The translations under genes were made by a program, and so were the position numbers. Below, piece by piece: positions 7,925 to 18,846 of a stretch of 32,929 bases of DNA (the stretch's first letter is position 1; each line of letters begins with the position of its first letter). The notes beneath the pieces are model-generated. The model did no database searches. It was not told where the DNA came from and saw only the letters and a program-made list of their open reading frames with translations. Origin of the DNA: Candidatus Magasanikiibacteriota bacterium (GTDB lineage: Bacteria > Patescibacteriota > Patescibacteriia > Magasanikbacterales > 2-02-FULL-50-9b); the NCBI GenBank assembly GCA_023246755.1, contig JAHFHU010000009.1, positions 1 to 32,929 of the forward strand. The letters run 5' to 3'.

Positions 7925-8668
7925 ATGTCTGACATCCTTATCGCTCCTTTGATTAAGTTGCCGTGGTACAAACGTACGTGGGGAATTATTATTTTAATTT
8001 TGCTCGGGCTCGGGATATTTTTTTTCACATGGTTTGGATATCAGGTTTACACAAGTCTTCAATTGATGCGGTCGGGCAAGCTCAAGCCAATCACCAATTT
8101 TGGGTCAGATTTTACAGAAACGGCAACGAAACTGAAAACAGCCGGTGGGGTGGTGACGGATATCGCTCCGAAAACATCTCCATCTCGCGGCGAGGAGGAT
8201 GCGCGGGTGACTGTTGTTGAGTTTGCGGATTTTCAGTGTCCGTATTCGCAAAAAGAATTTTCAATTATTCGTCCGCTCATGGAAACCATCGGCGGCGTCA
8301 AATTTGTGTATCGAAATTTTCCGTTGTCCGACATTCATCCGGATGCAATTCGTGCGTCTGAAGCGTCGCTGTGCGCGCAAGAGCAAGGAAAGTTTTGGGC
8401 ATTCCACGATCAAGTGTATGTTAATGCGGCGGGTCTTGCGGAAGATGCGCTTAAAACTTACGCGCGAAATATTGGGCTTGATGAGGAAAAATTTCGCGTT
8501 TGTTTGAAATCTGAAAAATATAAAGCCCAAGTTTTGAAGGATCTTCAAGATGGAATTGCGCTCGGCGTTCGTGGCACACCAACTTTTTTCATCAATGGGG
8601 TGAAATTTGAAGGCGCGATTCCGACCGATGCATGGAAAACGATTTTTGATCGCCTGAAATCATTTTAA
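7925..8668 (+). CDS. DsbA-family thioredoxin-fold protein with N-terminal TM and CPYS active-site motif
   Basis: VVEFADFQCPYSQKEFSIIRPLM..., FVYRNFPLSDIHPDA, GVRGTPTFFINGVKFEGA; TATACT at 7905-7910. Confidence 0.88.
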   Translation: MSDILIAPLIKLPWYKRTWGIIILILLGLGIFFFTWFGYQVYTSLQLMRSGKLKPITNFGSDFTETATKLKTAGGVVTDIAPKTSPSRGEEDARVTVVEFADFQCPYSQKEFSIIRPLMETIGGVKFVYRNFPLSDIHPDAIRASEASLCAQEQGKFWAFHDQVYVNAAGLAEDALKTYARNIGLDEEKFRVCLKSEKYKAQVLKDLQDGIALGVRGTPTFFINGVKFEGAIPTDAWKTIFDRLKSF

Positions 8669-8670
8669 CT

Positions 8671-11313
8671 ATGACGTTGTCGCGCGCTGCCGTAAAGTTC
8701 GCAATCGTTGGCGCGTGCGCGGTGACTTTTTTTTCCGCGCATGTTGTTGTGGCGGCGGAACAGTGTTGTGTGTATTCTGTTGATAAGGCGCAAAATCCTC
8801 CTGCATGGCTTGGGTCGGGCGGTCTCGGTGACTCCACATATTTTTTGAAAACTGCACCGGCGGATGGAACGTGCAGCGCTCCGAAGGACACGCCACAAGT
8901 TGCGTTGTACGCCAATTATTATGCGGAGGATCTCGTTGATGGAAAATGCGCGAACACGACCGAAGCGAAATATTTTAAGCAAGATCTTGCAAATATTCAA
9001 TGTTGTTTACTCACCGACGAAGCGGGTAAGGCGCTCGCGTGTGAAGACAAAGAAAAAACAGATACAACGAACAATTGTTTTGCGTTGCTCCAAAAAACGG
9101 GAAAATTAACGTCGAGCAAACTTCAAATTTTTAAAGGCACGGAACCTTGTTCAAAAATCGATAAATGTGTTGCGCTAAAAACGCCACCAACGGGCGCTGC
9201 GGCAACTGCTGCAGCCGCAAATGCAATTCCAAAAAGTGATCCACTTGCGAGCAACGGCGCAAACGGAAGGCCGGTGTGGACAAAAGATGAGTGTGAAGGA
9301 ATCAAAAATCAAAAAACAAGTGAGGCTGCATATCTTTGGATTCCGCCCAAATCTGACCCCAGCGCGCAAAAAGGTGATTTTTGTTTTGTTCGACAATTAC
9401 CAACCACCCTCCAAGTCAATATCGGGCAAATATCAGTTCTAAACGGGCTTCCACAATATATCAATGTAGTTTACAAATACGCCATCGGTTTTAGTGTCAT
9501 CGTGATGATTGTCGTGATCATGTTTTCAGGAATTCAGTGGATGATGTCGGGCGTTGCGAGTTCGATTAATGATTCGCGTGAACGAATTAAAAATGCATCG
9601 CTTGGACTGCTGTTGCTTTTTGGGGCGAACACAATTTTGTACACTATTAATCCGCAATTGTTAAATTTGAAATTGCCGCCGATGCACGCGGTGCGGCCGG
9701 ATGCGTTTGACGTCGTGAAAAAAGGAGATGAGGGGGTTCGGTGTGATCCGGGTGATGAAACTGCGTGTCAGGCAATGGGTGCGACATTTAAGTGTAAGCC
9801 GACCGGGTACTACGTTGGTAATAAATGCGAGAAACAAGCAAATGCGCTTATGGGCGTTGTGCTTGGTGGTGCGGCAATTGCAGTTGCAGGACCATTCATT
9901 TTGGGTGCAGGTACCGCGACGATTGCAGAGCAAGGTGCTGGACAAATTTTGAAAAAAGTCGCAACTAATGTTGCTGAAGAGGTTGCGACAAATGCGGTGA
10001 CGGGCAGTGGCACATCAGGATCGGACGCTGCATCGAGCGCAGCTAGTTCTGTTGGTGGTGTGCCGGGAAAAGTGATCGTGCAAGGTGTTGCGCTCGCGGT
10101 TGGCATGGCTGAAGCGTATGACATTTATGATGCGTTAACACCGACGCAAGGTCCCGCCAATGGCTATTGCAAACAAATCCTGCCCGAAAAACCAGATTTT
10201 TCTGTGTGTCAGTGGGATGGTGAGTGTCAAAGTGGCGCGTGTCTCATTACGAGCAGCGGTGCGTGTGGCGCGGGGAAATATGGTGTATGCGTGAGTGGAA
10301 AAATGAGTCAGATTTGTATCATTCCAAAATCGTATTCATTTGGGCTGATTGATGCGTTCTCAAATCAAGATGCGGTTGCAAAATATGGATGCAAAGGAAC
10401 GAAGTGTGTTGATAATGGGCGTGGCGCGTCAAAGGGTGGTATTGGGATGTGTTCGGATGGATCTCAAATCGGTTATGCATGCGATAGCAATACGCCATGC
10501 AAAAATTTATTGAACCCCTTGGAATGCATTAAAGGTTTTTGTCGTGAAAAAGGATATTTTAACTCACAGGGCGTTTTGCTCGATACGGATTTCATCTCAC
10601 ATCCGCGGTGCATGGTTGCAACGGATTGTTCGGACACGAATATTGGCGGCCTCGCTTCCTTTCAAAAAACTATTATCGCGGGTTGTCTTAAATATCCGTC
10701 GAAAGAACTCGGTTTGCCCGGGCGATTTTTGTTGCCACAACTTAATGCGGCGATTGATGAGCGTTATTATCGCGAGCTTTCAACGTATGGTTTTTGTACG
10801 ACCGACCGATCATATTTTCTCGAGTATGGTGATAAGACAGATGCGAGTAGCAATGTCTCCAAGGTGTGGTCGAATCGTTGTTTTGTAAATATGTATCCAT
10901 CGGGTGGTTTTGTCGCGCAAACAAAAGAGGTTTATGATTACCTTAAATCGCAGAGCGTTTTTCTGCCTGCGTGGTTCGACAAAGGATTTTCGGTTGGAAA
11001 AGTTGGGTGTCAGAAGGGGTCTGCGTGTCGGATAAAGTACAGCGATTTTGCAACAGACGGTGTTCAAAGTGATAAGTTTGTTTCAGTTAAAGGTTCGTGT
11101 TCGTATGAATCGCTCGCGGGTATAGTCAATAGTCCCTATGCAAATGTTTCCGTGCCAGAACCAAAAGAAGGAATCGCTTTGATTTCGAATGATCCAATCC
11201 AAACAAAATTAAAAATGATTTATGTAACAAGTGAGGATGAAAAATATAATAGCATCAAAATGCCCAATTTAATCGATTTACAGTATACATTCGCGGGTGC
11301 GCCGGGCAGCTAA
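8671..11313 (+). CDS. large cysteine-rich exported membrane protein with a TrbC/VirB2-like TM pair
   Basis: Signal-like N-terminus; YAIGFSVIVMIVVIMFSGIQWMMSGVASSINDSRERIKNASLGLLLLFGANTILYTINPQLL; many Cys in flanking regions. Confidence 0.75.
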   Translation: MTLSRAAVKFAIVGACAVTFFSAHVVVAAEQCCVYSVDKAQNPPAWLGSGGLGDSTYFLKTAPADGTCSAPKDTPQVALYANYYAEDLVDGKCANTTEAKYFKQDLANIQCCLLTDEAGKALACEDKEKTDTTNNCFALLQKTGKLTSSKLQIFKGTEPCSKIDKCVALKTPPTGAAATAAAANAIPKSDPLASNGANGRPVWTKDECEGIKNQKTSEAAYLWIPPKSDPSAQKGDFCFVRQLPTTLQVNIGQISVLNGLPQYINVVYKYAIGFSVIVMIVVIMFSGIQWMMSGVASSINDSRERIKNASLGLLLLFGANTILYTINPQLLNLKLPPMHAVRPDAFDVVKKGDEGVRCDPGDETACQAMGATFKCKPTGYYVGNKCEKQANALMGVVLGGAAIAVAGPFILGAGTATIAEQGAGQILKKVATNVAEEVATNAVTGSGTSGSDAASSAASSVGGVPGKVIVQGVALAVGMAEAYDIYDALTPTQGPANGYCKQILPEKPDFSVCQWDGECQSGACLITSSGACGAGKYGVCVSGKMSQICIIPKSYSFGLIDAFSNQDAVAKYGCKGTKCVDNGRGASKGGIGMCSDGSQIGYACDSNTPCKNLLNPLECIKGFCREKGYFNSQGVLLDTDFISHPRCMVATDCSDTNIGGLASFQKTIIAGCLKYPSKELGLPGRFLLPQLNAAIDERYYRELSTYGFCTTDRSYFLEYGDKTDASSNVSKVWSNRCFVNMYPSGGFVAQTKEVYDYLKSQSVFLPAWFDKGFSVGKVGCQKGSACRIKYSDFATDGVQSDKFVSVKGSCSYESLAGIVNSPYANVSVPEPKEGIALISNDPIQTKLKMIYVTSEDEKYNSIKMPNLIDLQYTFAGAPGS

Positions 11314-11395
11314 ACAGTGGTTACGCCCCCCGGCCTCTTGATGATTCTTGACATACATGGTAGTATGCAAAGCATCGTATTTTTGCATGCAAATT

Positions 11396-14296
11396 ATGTC
11401 CGAAAAAAATGAAAAATTAATCGTTCGAGGCGCGCGTGTTCATAATTTAAAAAATGTTTCGATCGAGATTCCAAAAAATTCTTTGACGGTGATTACCGGA
11501 CTCTCGGGTTCAGGAAAATCGTCGCTCGCATTCGACACGATTTACGCAGAAGGTCAGCGTCGGTATGCGGAAAGTTTGTCGAGTTATGCGCGTCAATTCA
11601 TGGGCATGCAAGATAAGCCCGATGTTGATGAAATCAAAGGACTTTCTCCAACGATTGCGATTGATCAAAAAACCGCGGCGCTTAATCCGCGTTCGACCGT
11701 TGGGACGGTTGCGGAAATTTACGACCACCTGCGTTTGTTGTTTGCGCGGATTGGTCGTCAACATTGTCCGGTGTGTGGTGGCGAGTCGCGCGAATTTTCG
11801 CGTGGGCAAATTGTTGAAGAGGTGCGCCGTCTTGCGCGCGACCGCGGCGAAATTTATATTTTGGCGACGGTTTACAAAGACGAGGCGATTACTGACTACG
11901 CGCTCGCAAGTGCTATGGAAAAAGCAGAGGTTGAAATGGCGCGTGTTGATGGAATGTTTGTGCGCAAATCCGAGGTACAGCATCTGAATTTATCGCCCGA
12001 TTTGTCGCACACCATCGAGCTTGTTGTCGGGCGCATCGAAGACGTTAAAAAAGCTGACGTGAGCGGATGCGTGACGAAGGCGCTTGAGTGGGGGAATGGA
12101 TTTTTGATTGTAACCGTGATGGATTCGGGTGAGGACATCGTGTATTCAACAGAACGGTTGTGTGCAAATTGTGGCACGCGGCTGCCATCGCTTGAACCCG
12201 GATTTTTTAGTTTTAATTCGCCGCACGGTGCGTGTTCGCGCTGTTCAGGTCTTGGCATCACGCTCGATGTTGACCCTGATTTGGTGATGCCGAATGATCG
12301 TTTGACGCTTGCCGAGGGCGCGATTCAGCCGTGGACGCGCATCACCGGCAACCAACAATATTATCAAAAATTATTGCTGGCAGTCGCGACGACACATAAT
12401 TTTTCAGTTGATACGCCCGTTGCTCAGTTAAAAAAACAAGCGCTCGATATTTTGTTATATGGCACGGGTCAGCAACAATATATGGTTGAGGATAAGCCGG
12501 TGGTTTTTGAGGGCGTTGTTGCAAATCTGACGCAACGTCACGCGGAAACAACATCGGATTATATTCGCAAAGAGATCGAAGGGTACATGCGCGAACGCGT
12601 GTGTCCGGTGTGTAGTGGTAATCGGTTGCGCAAGGAAGCGCTTGCGGTTACGATTCTCGGAAAAAATATCGCCGAGTACACCGCGTTTTCGATTGAAGAA
12701 TCGATTGAAGTTTTTCGTGCGTTGCAGAGCGATAAAAAAACTGATGCCGTCGTCACCGCCGCTACAAAAAAGAAATCGTCGTCAGCGGCATCATCAGTAT
12801 ATCCAAGCGGCGCGGAATTTTCCGAGCGCGAACGAATGATCAGCACGCCGATTCTCAAAGAGATTTTGAAGCGACTCGAGGATTTAACCAAAGTTGGTCT
12901 TGAATACATGACGATTGATCGTTCGATGAATACGTTGTCGGGCGGCGAGGCGCAGCGCGTGCGATTGTCAACGCAATTATCATCGGCGCTCACCGGCGTG
13001 ATTTATATTTTGGATGAGCCATCGATCGGTTTGCATCCGCAGGACACGCAAAAATTGATCGCAACTTTAAAATCACTGCGCGACATCGGCAATACGGTGA
13101 TCGTTGTTGAACACGACGAAACGATGATGGAGCACGCGGATTATGTAATTGATGTTGGGCCGGGCGCGGGGCGATATGGCGGAGAAATTATGGCAGCCGG
13201 CACGCTCAAAGAAGTTTTGAAATCAAAAGATTCGCTGACTGCACAATATCTTTCGGGCAAGCGTAAAATTGAGCCGCCGAAAAAAATGCACAAAGGTAAT
13301 GGCAAGTCGCTCGTTGTTAAGGGCGCAACTGCATTTAATTTGTGCAATGTTGATGTTGCGTTTCCGCTTGGAAAATTTGTGTGTGTGACAGGCGTGTCAG
13401 GGTCGGGAAAGTCAACGCTCGTGATCGATATTTTGGGCAAAGCGCTTGCGAAACATTTTTATCGGGCGAAAGATGAGCCGGCGGCACACAAAACAATTAC
13501 CGGTCTTGAGAATATCGACAAGGTGATTACAATTGATCAATCGCCCATCGGTCGCACGCCGCGTTCAAATCCAGCGACGTACACGAGTGTGTTCACCGCG
13601 ATTCGTGATCTTTATACGGAGCAGCCGGAAGCGAAGATGCGCGGGTATGACGCGGGAAAATTTTCGTTCAATGTAAAAGGTGGTGGACGATGCGAGGCGT
13701 GTAGTGGCGAGGGTTACGTTCGCATCCCGATGCAATTTTTGGCTGATGTGTATGTTGAGTGTGATGAGTGTCACGGCAAACGGTATAATGCAGAAGCGCT
13801 CGAGATTCATTATCGCGGAAAACATATCGCGGATGTGCTTGCGATGACCGTTGATGAGGCGCGACAATTTTTTCACGACATCGCCGCGATCGCGGACAAG
13901 TTGCAAATTCTGTATGACGTGGGGCTTGGATATTTGCAGCTTGGTCAACCCGCAACAACCTTGTCGGGCGGTGAGGCGCAGCGCGTGAAACTTGCGACCG
14001 AATTATCGCGTCGCGCAACGGGGAAAACGTTGTATATTTTGGATGAACCGACGACCGGTTTGCATTTCGAAGACATCAAGCGCTTGCTCGATGTTTTACA
14101 GCAACTCGTTGACAAAGGAAATTCATTGCTCGTTATCGAACACAATCTTGATGTGATTAAATGCGCGGATTGGGTGATTGACATGGGGCCGGGCGGGGGC
14201 AAACATGGGGGTATGGTTGTGGCGCACGGAACGCCAAAAGATGTTGCGAAAATTAAAGATAGCATCACCGGACAAAATCTTAAAAAATTATTATGA
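11396..14296 (+). CDS. uvrA: excinuclease ABC subunit A
   Basis: [40 protein letters not shown] zinc motifs, [10 protein letters not shown] twice. Confidence 0.98.
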   Translation: MSEKNEKLIVRGARVHNLKNVSIEIPKNSLTVITGLSGSGKSSLAFDTIYAEGQRRYAESLSSYARQFMGMQDKPDVDEIKGLSPTIAIDQKTAALNPRSTVGTVAEIYDHLRLLFARIGRQHCPVCGGESREFSRGQIVEEVRRLARDRGEIYILATVYKDEAITDYALASAMEKAEVEMARVDGMFVRKSEVQHLNLSPDLSHTIELVVGRIEDVKKADVSGCVTKALEWGNGFLIVTVMDSGEDIVYSTERLCANCGTRLPSLEPGFFSFNSPHGACSRCSGLGITLDVDPDLVMPNDRLTLAEGAIQPWTRITGNQQYYQKLLLAVATTHNFSVDTPVAQLKKQALDILLYGTGQQQYMVEDKPVVFEGVVANLTQRHAETTSDYIRKEIEGYMRERVCPVCSGNRLRKEALAVTILGKNIAEYTAFSIEESIEVFRALQSDKKTDAVVTAATKKKSSSAASSVYPSGAEFSERERMISTPILKEILKRLEDLTKVGLEYMTIDRSMNTLSGGEAQRVRLSTQLSSALTGVIYILDEPSIGLHPQDTQKLIATLKSLRDIGNTVIVVEHDETMMEHADYVIDVGPGAGRYGGEIMAAGTLKEVLKSKDSLTAQYLSGKRKIEPPKKMHKGNGKSLVVKGATAFNLCNVDVAFPLGKFVCVTGVSGSGKSTLVIDILGKALAKHFYRAKDEPAAHKTITGLENIDKVITIDQSPIGRTPRSNPATYTSVFTAIRDLYTEQPEAKMRGYDAGKFSFNVKGGGRCEACSGEGYVRIPMQFLADVYVECDECHGKRYNAEALEIHYRGKHIADVLAMTVDEARQFFHDIAAIADKLQILYDVGLGYLQLGQPATTLSGGEAQRVKLATELSRRATGKTLYILDEPTTGLHFEDIKRLLDVLQQLVDKGNSLLVIEHNLDVIKCADWVIDMGPGGGKHGGMVVAHGTPKDVAKIKDSITGQNLKKLL

Positions 14297-15012
14297 CACA
14301 GATTCTTGAGCCGGAAATTATCGAGCGCACCGAGGATTATGTTGTACTGGTGAAGCCAGCAGGGCTTCTCGTTCATCAGGCCGATTCGAGCCCGGATGAA
14401 AAAACGCTCGTCGACTGGCTCGTCAAAAAATTTCCGAAAATAAAATTGATTGGTGATGATCCGGAAGTGCGGCCGGGAATTGTGCATCGCCTCGATCGTG
14501 AGGCGAGCGGGCTCATGGTTGTTGCGCTCACGCAGCCGATGTTTGATCTGCTTAAAGAACAGTTTGCTGCACGCACGATTGAAAAAGAATATTTGGTAGT
14601 TGTGCATGGGAAAGTTGCGCGTGATTTTGGAGAAATTAATTTGCCGATTAGTCGGATGACGCGCGGCGGGCGCATGGCGGCGCATTCGGCGGGTTTCGAA
14701 GATGCGAGTGACGCGCGGACAGAATATTTTGTTGAGCGTCGATTCACGACAACGACATTGCTTCGCGTGCATATTCACACAGGTCGCACGCATCAAATTC
14801 GTGTGCACATGTTTGCGCTGCAACATCCGGTTGTGGGCGATCCGCTCTATCCGGTTAAAAAAACAGGTAAATCGTTTCCGTCAGCGCCGCGTCTTTGTTT
14901 GCATTCGGCGCGACTTGCTTTCACAGATTTGGCGGGCGCGCGCAAAAATTTTGTTATCCCGCTTGCGTCCGACATTGCGGAATATTTGAAAAATTTTAAA
15001 GCCGCCGTATGA
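14293..15012 (+). CDS. RluA-family pseudouridine synthase
   Basis: RPGIVHRLDREASGLMVVA, HTGRTHQIRVHM; ATGA overlap with uvrA. Confidence 0.93.
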   Translation: MTQILEPEIIERTEDYVVLVKPAGLLVHQADSSPDEKTLVDWLVKKFPKIKLIGDDPEVRPGIVHRLDREASGLMVVALTQPMFDLLKEQFAARTIEKEYLVVVHGKVARDFGEINLPISRMTRGGRMAAHSAGFEDASDARTEYFVERRFTTTTLLRVHIHTGRTHQIRVHMFALQHPVVGDPLYPVKKTGKSFPSAPRLCLHSARLAFTDLAGARKNFVIPLASDIAEYLKNFKAAV

Positions 15013-15593
15013 GTGCGCCACACATTTTTATTTTGATGGGCCCATCGGGCGTTGGAAAAACGGTGATCGGTCACGCGTTGCTTCGCCGTTTTAAGCGTCT
15101 CAAAAAAATCATCACCTACACAACACGCACGGCGCGTCCGGGTGAAGTCGATCATGTCGATTATCATTTTGTGACGCCGGAAATTTTTGCGCGCAAAGTT
15201 ACGGCCAGCGATTTTATCGAGCACGCAGTTGTGCATGGCGATTCATATGGGAGTGCATGGGAAGATTTGGAGCAGCTGCAGCGACAGGGGATCTCCGTGC
15301 TTTTTATTATCGACATTCAGGGTGCAAAAATTTTGAAACGTAAACTTAAAAACGCGGTTACGATTTTTTTAATGCCGGATTCGATGGATTCTTTGCGTGC
15401 GCGCATCGAACGACGTCGTTCAAAAGAAACGTCTGAGCAAGTTGAGCGTCGGATGCAAACGGCGCGTCGGGAGATCGCACAAAAAGATTGGGCACGCCAT
15501 GTAGTGTTTAATAAACAAGGCGCGCGGCAGGTTGCGATTGCGGCGGTTGCGAAGCTGGTAAAAGGCTACATGTACCCGTTTGCGACTAAATAG
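15009..15593 (+). CDS. gmk: guanylate kinase
   Basis: MGPSGVGKTVIGHALL, TTRTARPGEVDHVDYHFV, FIIDIQGA; 4-nt overlap with the upstream gene. Confidence 0.92.
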   Translation: MSAPHIFILMGPSGVGKTVIGHALLRRFKRLKKIITYTTRTARPGEVDHVDYHFVTPEIFARKVTASDFIEHAVVHGDSYGSAWEDLEQLQRQGISVLFIIDIQGAKILKRKLKNAVTIFLMPDSMDSLRARIERRRSKETSEQVERRMQTARREIAQKDWARHVVFNKQGARQVAIAAVAKLVKGYMYPFATK

Positions 15594-15601
15594 CCCAAGA
15601 C

Positions 15602-15630
15602 TTGACGGCAACGGCTGTGTTTGATAAACT
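15602..15630 (+). promoter_or_regulatory. promoter for rplS
   Basis: TTGACG, 17-nt spacer, TAAACT. Confidence 0.65.
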
Positions 15631-15639
15631 ATTCCCACT

Positions 15640-15957
15640 ATGGAACTTTACGCAGAAATCCGCCCAGGACAGGTCGTTCGCGTCCACCAGGCGATCAAAG
15701 AAACAACTCCAAAAGGTGAAATTAAAGAACGCGTTCAGGTGTTCGAAGGTTTGGTTTTGAAGCGCTCACATCGCAAAGAAGTTGGCGCGACCATTATCGT
15801 ATACAAAAAATCTGGTACGGTCGGTGTTGAAAAAATTTTTCCCGTCGCGTCACCAACGATTAAAAAAATTGAAATTGTTCGTGCACACCACGTCCGTCGT
15901 GCAGACATTTCATACGCAAAAACGACAACGCGTAAGATGAAAGAAAAGCGCGCATAA
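15640..15957 (+). CDS. rplS: 50S ribosomal protein L19
   Basis: RPGQVVRVHQAIKE..KERVQVFEGLVLKR..GVGVEKIFP-type L19 sequence. Confidence 0.96.
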   Translation: MELYAEIRPGQVVRVHQAIKETTPKGEIKERVQVFEGLVLKRSHRKEVGATIIVYKKSGTVGVEKIFPVASPTIKKIEIVRAHHVRRADISYAKTTTRKMKEKRA

Positions 15958-15982
15958 ATTTTTGCAGAGTCAGAAATTTTCT

Positions 15983-16020
15983 AAAAATACCCCGCACCAT
16001 GCGGGGTATTGATTTTTTAA
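15983..16020 (+). terminator. rho-independent terminator
   Basis: AATACCCCGC-accat-GCGGGGTATT then GATTTTTT. Confidence 0.9.
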
Positions 16021-16074
16021 ACCATGTGTGATATCGTGTTTTTCTCCCACGAAATAACTGTGGTGGAGGTGGTC

Positions 16075-16626
16075 ATGAAAATTGGTGCGAATCAAAGGAA
16101 ACGGATTATTCTTGTACGAGAGGGTTGGCCGATAACTGCTCCACGGCGCAAAATTGACGCCGCATCAGAGGCGGCGCACCATGTTGCGCTGCAACTCCGC
16201 GGCGAGTTTCTGAGCTCGGGAATCTCGAGTCACATGCTCGTTCACACGTCGGTTCGCGAGGGTGCATGTGCTGTCGGGCGCGTGTACGCAAAGACGCTCG
16301 GGGCCCGCCACGTGATGGTAAGTTCGTTGCCAACAGCGCGTCGTGAAATGCCTGATGATTTCACGGCACACGTCCAACAGGTGCGAGCGCACATCACGAT
16401 GCATCTGCAGACGTGCGACACCTTTGTCGTCTGCATCGATCATCAGATGATCGCCATGCTGGTCACGGATTTTTCCCGCACGATGTCGGGTGACTGCATG
16501 CGCATGCCGGAGGTGTTAGATCCCGGCGAAGCGTGTGTTGTCGAGATGGACGGTTCATTCAAACTCGAATTGTATCGCCATCGATCAGTTGCGGAAACTG
16601 CTGCAGTCGAATGTGCGATGGCGTGA
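16075..16626 (+). CDS. hypothetical protein resembling a degenerate histidine phosphatase
   Basis: SD GGAGGTGG before ATG; RIILVREGWP (RHG to REG), LVHTSVREGACAVGRVYA, FVVCIDHQMIAML. Confidence 0.6.
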   Translation: MKIGANQRKRIILVREGWPITAPRRKIDAASEAAHHVALQLRGEFLSSGISSHMLVHTSVREGACAVGRVYAKTLGARHVMVSSLPTARREMPDDFTAHVQQVRAHITMHLQTCDTFVVCIDHQMIAMLVTDFSRTMSGDCMRMPEVLDPGEACVVEMDGSFKLELYRHRSVAETAAVECAMA

Positions 16627-16699
16627 TACGTTCGACGGGCGACCGATCATGTCCGGCGCATCAATTTTCTTCGCGACGCGGGGAAGGTTGGTGCGCATT

Positions 16700-18172
16700 T
16701 TATTTTTTTGACGGTTCAATTTTTTTCAAAAACGCACGCGCTTGTAATTTTGTTTTAATTGCACCGGAAAGTTGCGCTTCTCGCACCGCGTTCAAGAGCT
16801 CGCCAATTTTTGGACCGGGCGATAATTTCAGTGCGGTCATAATTTCAGTTCCATCGATGATCGGTGGCGGAAGTTGCTGGCGGCCACCGCGCATTTTGAT
16901 GAGACGACGAATGCGCACGAGAACGTCATCGAGATGGCGTTTTTTATCTTTCGTGTTCGATGGAATTGTTGCCGAGCCATCGCCAAATAACATCGTTAAG
17001 AGTTCGCGGCCACGTTCAAGGTCGCGCAAAAAATATTTTTCAATCGTCGTCTCTTTCATTTCGCGCACGTCAGCCTGCACCGCGAGCAGGTGATGTTCAA
17101 CAAGCCAGACGAGCAATTCTGTGTCGATGTTGACACCCTCGACCGACGATAAGCGTAGACGTTCGGCGATGCGGCGGGCAACCTTCGCGCCTTCGGTGTC
17201 ATGGCCGGTGAAGCGGATGCGATCAACACCATCTTTTTTTGGAGTTTGAATCGTCAGTGGTTTTGCAACGTCGTGTAAAAGCGTTGCAACATATTGTGTG
17301 GGCGACGGTTTTTTTGGCGCACCAAAAATCGGCGGTAACTTTTTAAGAAATTTTTGATACGGCGCGCCGTGAAGATTTTTGAGCGCGAGCACGGTATGCT
17401 CCCACACATCACCTTCGTTGTGATAATTTTTTGGTTGCGGACATTTGTGCATTTTCAAAAGTTCGGGCGCCACAAATTTAAATGCACCTGTTGCGTTCCA
17501 CAAATCCATACAGCGCACCGGATTCGCAACGAGTGATTTGACGAGTTCGCGACCGATGAGTTCGTTCGGGACATGGCCTTCAACGAGTTTCGGCAAAAGT
17601 TTTTTAATCGCCGTTGCGGTTTTTGGTTCGATCGCAAAATTTAATTGACAGGCAAATCGGAGCGCGCGGAGCAGGCGTGTGTTATCTTCGGCAAAACGAT
17701 CAGCCGGTTTTCCAACCGCACGAATAATTTTAGCGCGAATGTCGGCGCGGCCGCCAAACGGATCCGTGATCGCACCCGTTGCCAAATTCAGTGCCATCGC
17801 ATTGATGGTGAAATCGCGGCGCCCCAGATCTGCTTCGATCGGCATTGCGTGATCAAAATGCACCGCAACATCCCGATAGGCGCCGGAGCCGCCGGCAATT
17901 TCGGTGCGGGGAAGCGCGATATCAATCTGTGGTGCGTTTTTATATCCGAATTTGATAACGCCAAAAGTTTTTCCAACGACGTCGACGGTGCCCTCGCGTT
18001 TCAAAAACGAAATTAATTTTGGCATCGGCACGCCGCGCACGACGAGGTCAATGTCTTTGCTCGGGCGGCGCAGCAGCACGTCACGAACCATCCCGCCAAC
18101 AAGAAAAATTTCCGCGTCAGGAAAGGATTTTTTGAGTGGTTTGAGCCATGGGAGGTTGAGGTTATGCTGCAT
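16700..18172 (-). CDS. cca: CCA tRNA nucleotidyltransferase / poly(A) polymerase family with HD domain
   Basis: LVGGMVRDVLLRRPSKDIDLVV, RRDFTINAMAL, DPFGGRADI, LLHDVAKP. Confidence 0.9.
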   Translation of the reverse strand: MQHNLNLPWLKPLKKSFPDAEIFLVGGMVRDVLLRRPSKDIDLVVRGVPMPKLISFLKREGTVDVVGKTFGVIKFGYKNAPQIDIALPRTEIAGGSGAYRDVAVHFDHAMPIEADLGRRDFTINAMALNLATGAITDPFGGRADIRAKIIRAVGKPADRFAEDNTRLLRALRFACQLNFAIEPKTATAIKKLLPKLVEGHVPNELIGRELVKSLVANPVRCMDLWNATGAFKFVAPELLKMHKCPQPKNYHNEGDVWEHTVLALKNLHGAPYQKFLKKLPPIFGAPKKPSPTQYVATLLHDVAKPLTIQTPKKDGVDRIRFTGHDTEGAKVARRIAERLRLSSVEGVNIDTELLVWLVEHHLLAVQADVREMKETTIEKYFLRDLERGRELLTMLFGDGSATIPSNTKDKKRHLDDVLVRIRRLIKMRGGRQQLPPPIIDGTEIMTALKLSPGPKIGELLNAVREAQLSGAIKTKLQARAFLKKIEPSKK

Positions 18173-18213
18173 ATGCAGGGTATTGTAGCGCGAACGGCTT
18201 CGAAAGTCGAGCG

Positions 18214-18242
18214 TTGACAGATTCCGTTTTTTGTGCAACAAT
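18214..18242 (+). promoter_or_regulatory. promoter for the gene at 18265
   Basis: TTGACA, 17-nt spacer, AACAAT. Confidence 0.55.
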
Positions 18243-18264
18243 TGCCGCTAACGGAGGTGGAATC

Positions 18265-18750
18265 ATGTCGCGCGTCACAAACAAACTCAAGCGGAATCGT
18301 GGGTGCAATCAGCTACCAGTCATGGAAAAAAACCAGGAGGTGTGCGTGCTTGCACAACAAAGTGGTAAGGTCATTGTCTATGGGTGTGGTCATCGGGCAC
18401 GCGAACACTATACCTGTTTGCTCGGCGGTGAGGTCTACGACAGCGACACATCAAAAAATACCGCTTTGTGTGGGGCATGTTTTTTGAAATGTATTCGCAG
18501 CGCAAGCGGTCAGTGTTCGCTCTGTGGAGGTGTAATACTACCGGGTGACCCGTTTGGTTACGACTATAAGATGAACGAGACACAAGAGCGGAAATTTCCG
18601 GCGAGCAGCTTCGTCTGTTGTCGAATCGGATGCTGTTCCACAGGGCATATGGCTGGTACGTGGACCGCCCGTCGTTTGATGATTGCACCAAAAGTTGTCA
18701 AACTGATTTTGCGGGGTGGTTCGACGATACATTGGGTGCGCCGAAAATAG
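18265..18750 (+). CDS. cysteine-rich putative zinc-binding hypothetical protein
   Basis: SD GGAGGTGG; CGACFLKC...CSLCGG pairs. Confidence 0.7.
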   Translation: MSRVTNKLKRNRGCNQLPVMEKNQEVCVLAQQSGKVIVYGCGHRAREHYTCLLGGEVYDSDTSKNTALCGACFLKCIRSASGQCSLCGGVILPGDPFGYDYKMNETQERKFPASSFVCCRIGCCSTGHMAGTWTARRLMIAPKVVKLILRGGSTIHWVRRK

Positions 18751-18755
18751 ACGTG

Positions 18756-18797
18756 AATCCCCGCACTAGCTAACATGGTGCGGGGTGATTTTTTTTG
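18756..18797 (+). terminator. rho-independent terminator
   Basis: ATCCCCGCAC ... GTGCGGGGTGAT then TTTTTTT. Confidence 0.85.
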
Positions 18798-18846
18798 GTG
18801 CAAAACCGCCGATCGCTGTATACTTATTTTAAATAAAATTTGTCGT

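Noticed and set aside
13945-14826. 293-aa minus-strand ORF
   Set aside because: Antisense to the uvrA 3' end and the RluA-family gene, which have strong family motifs.
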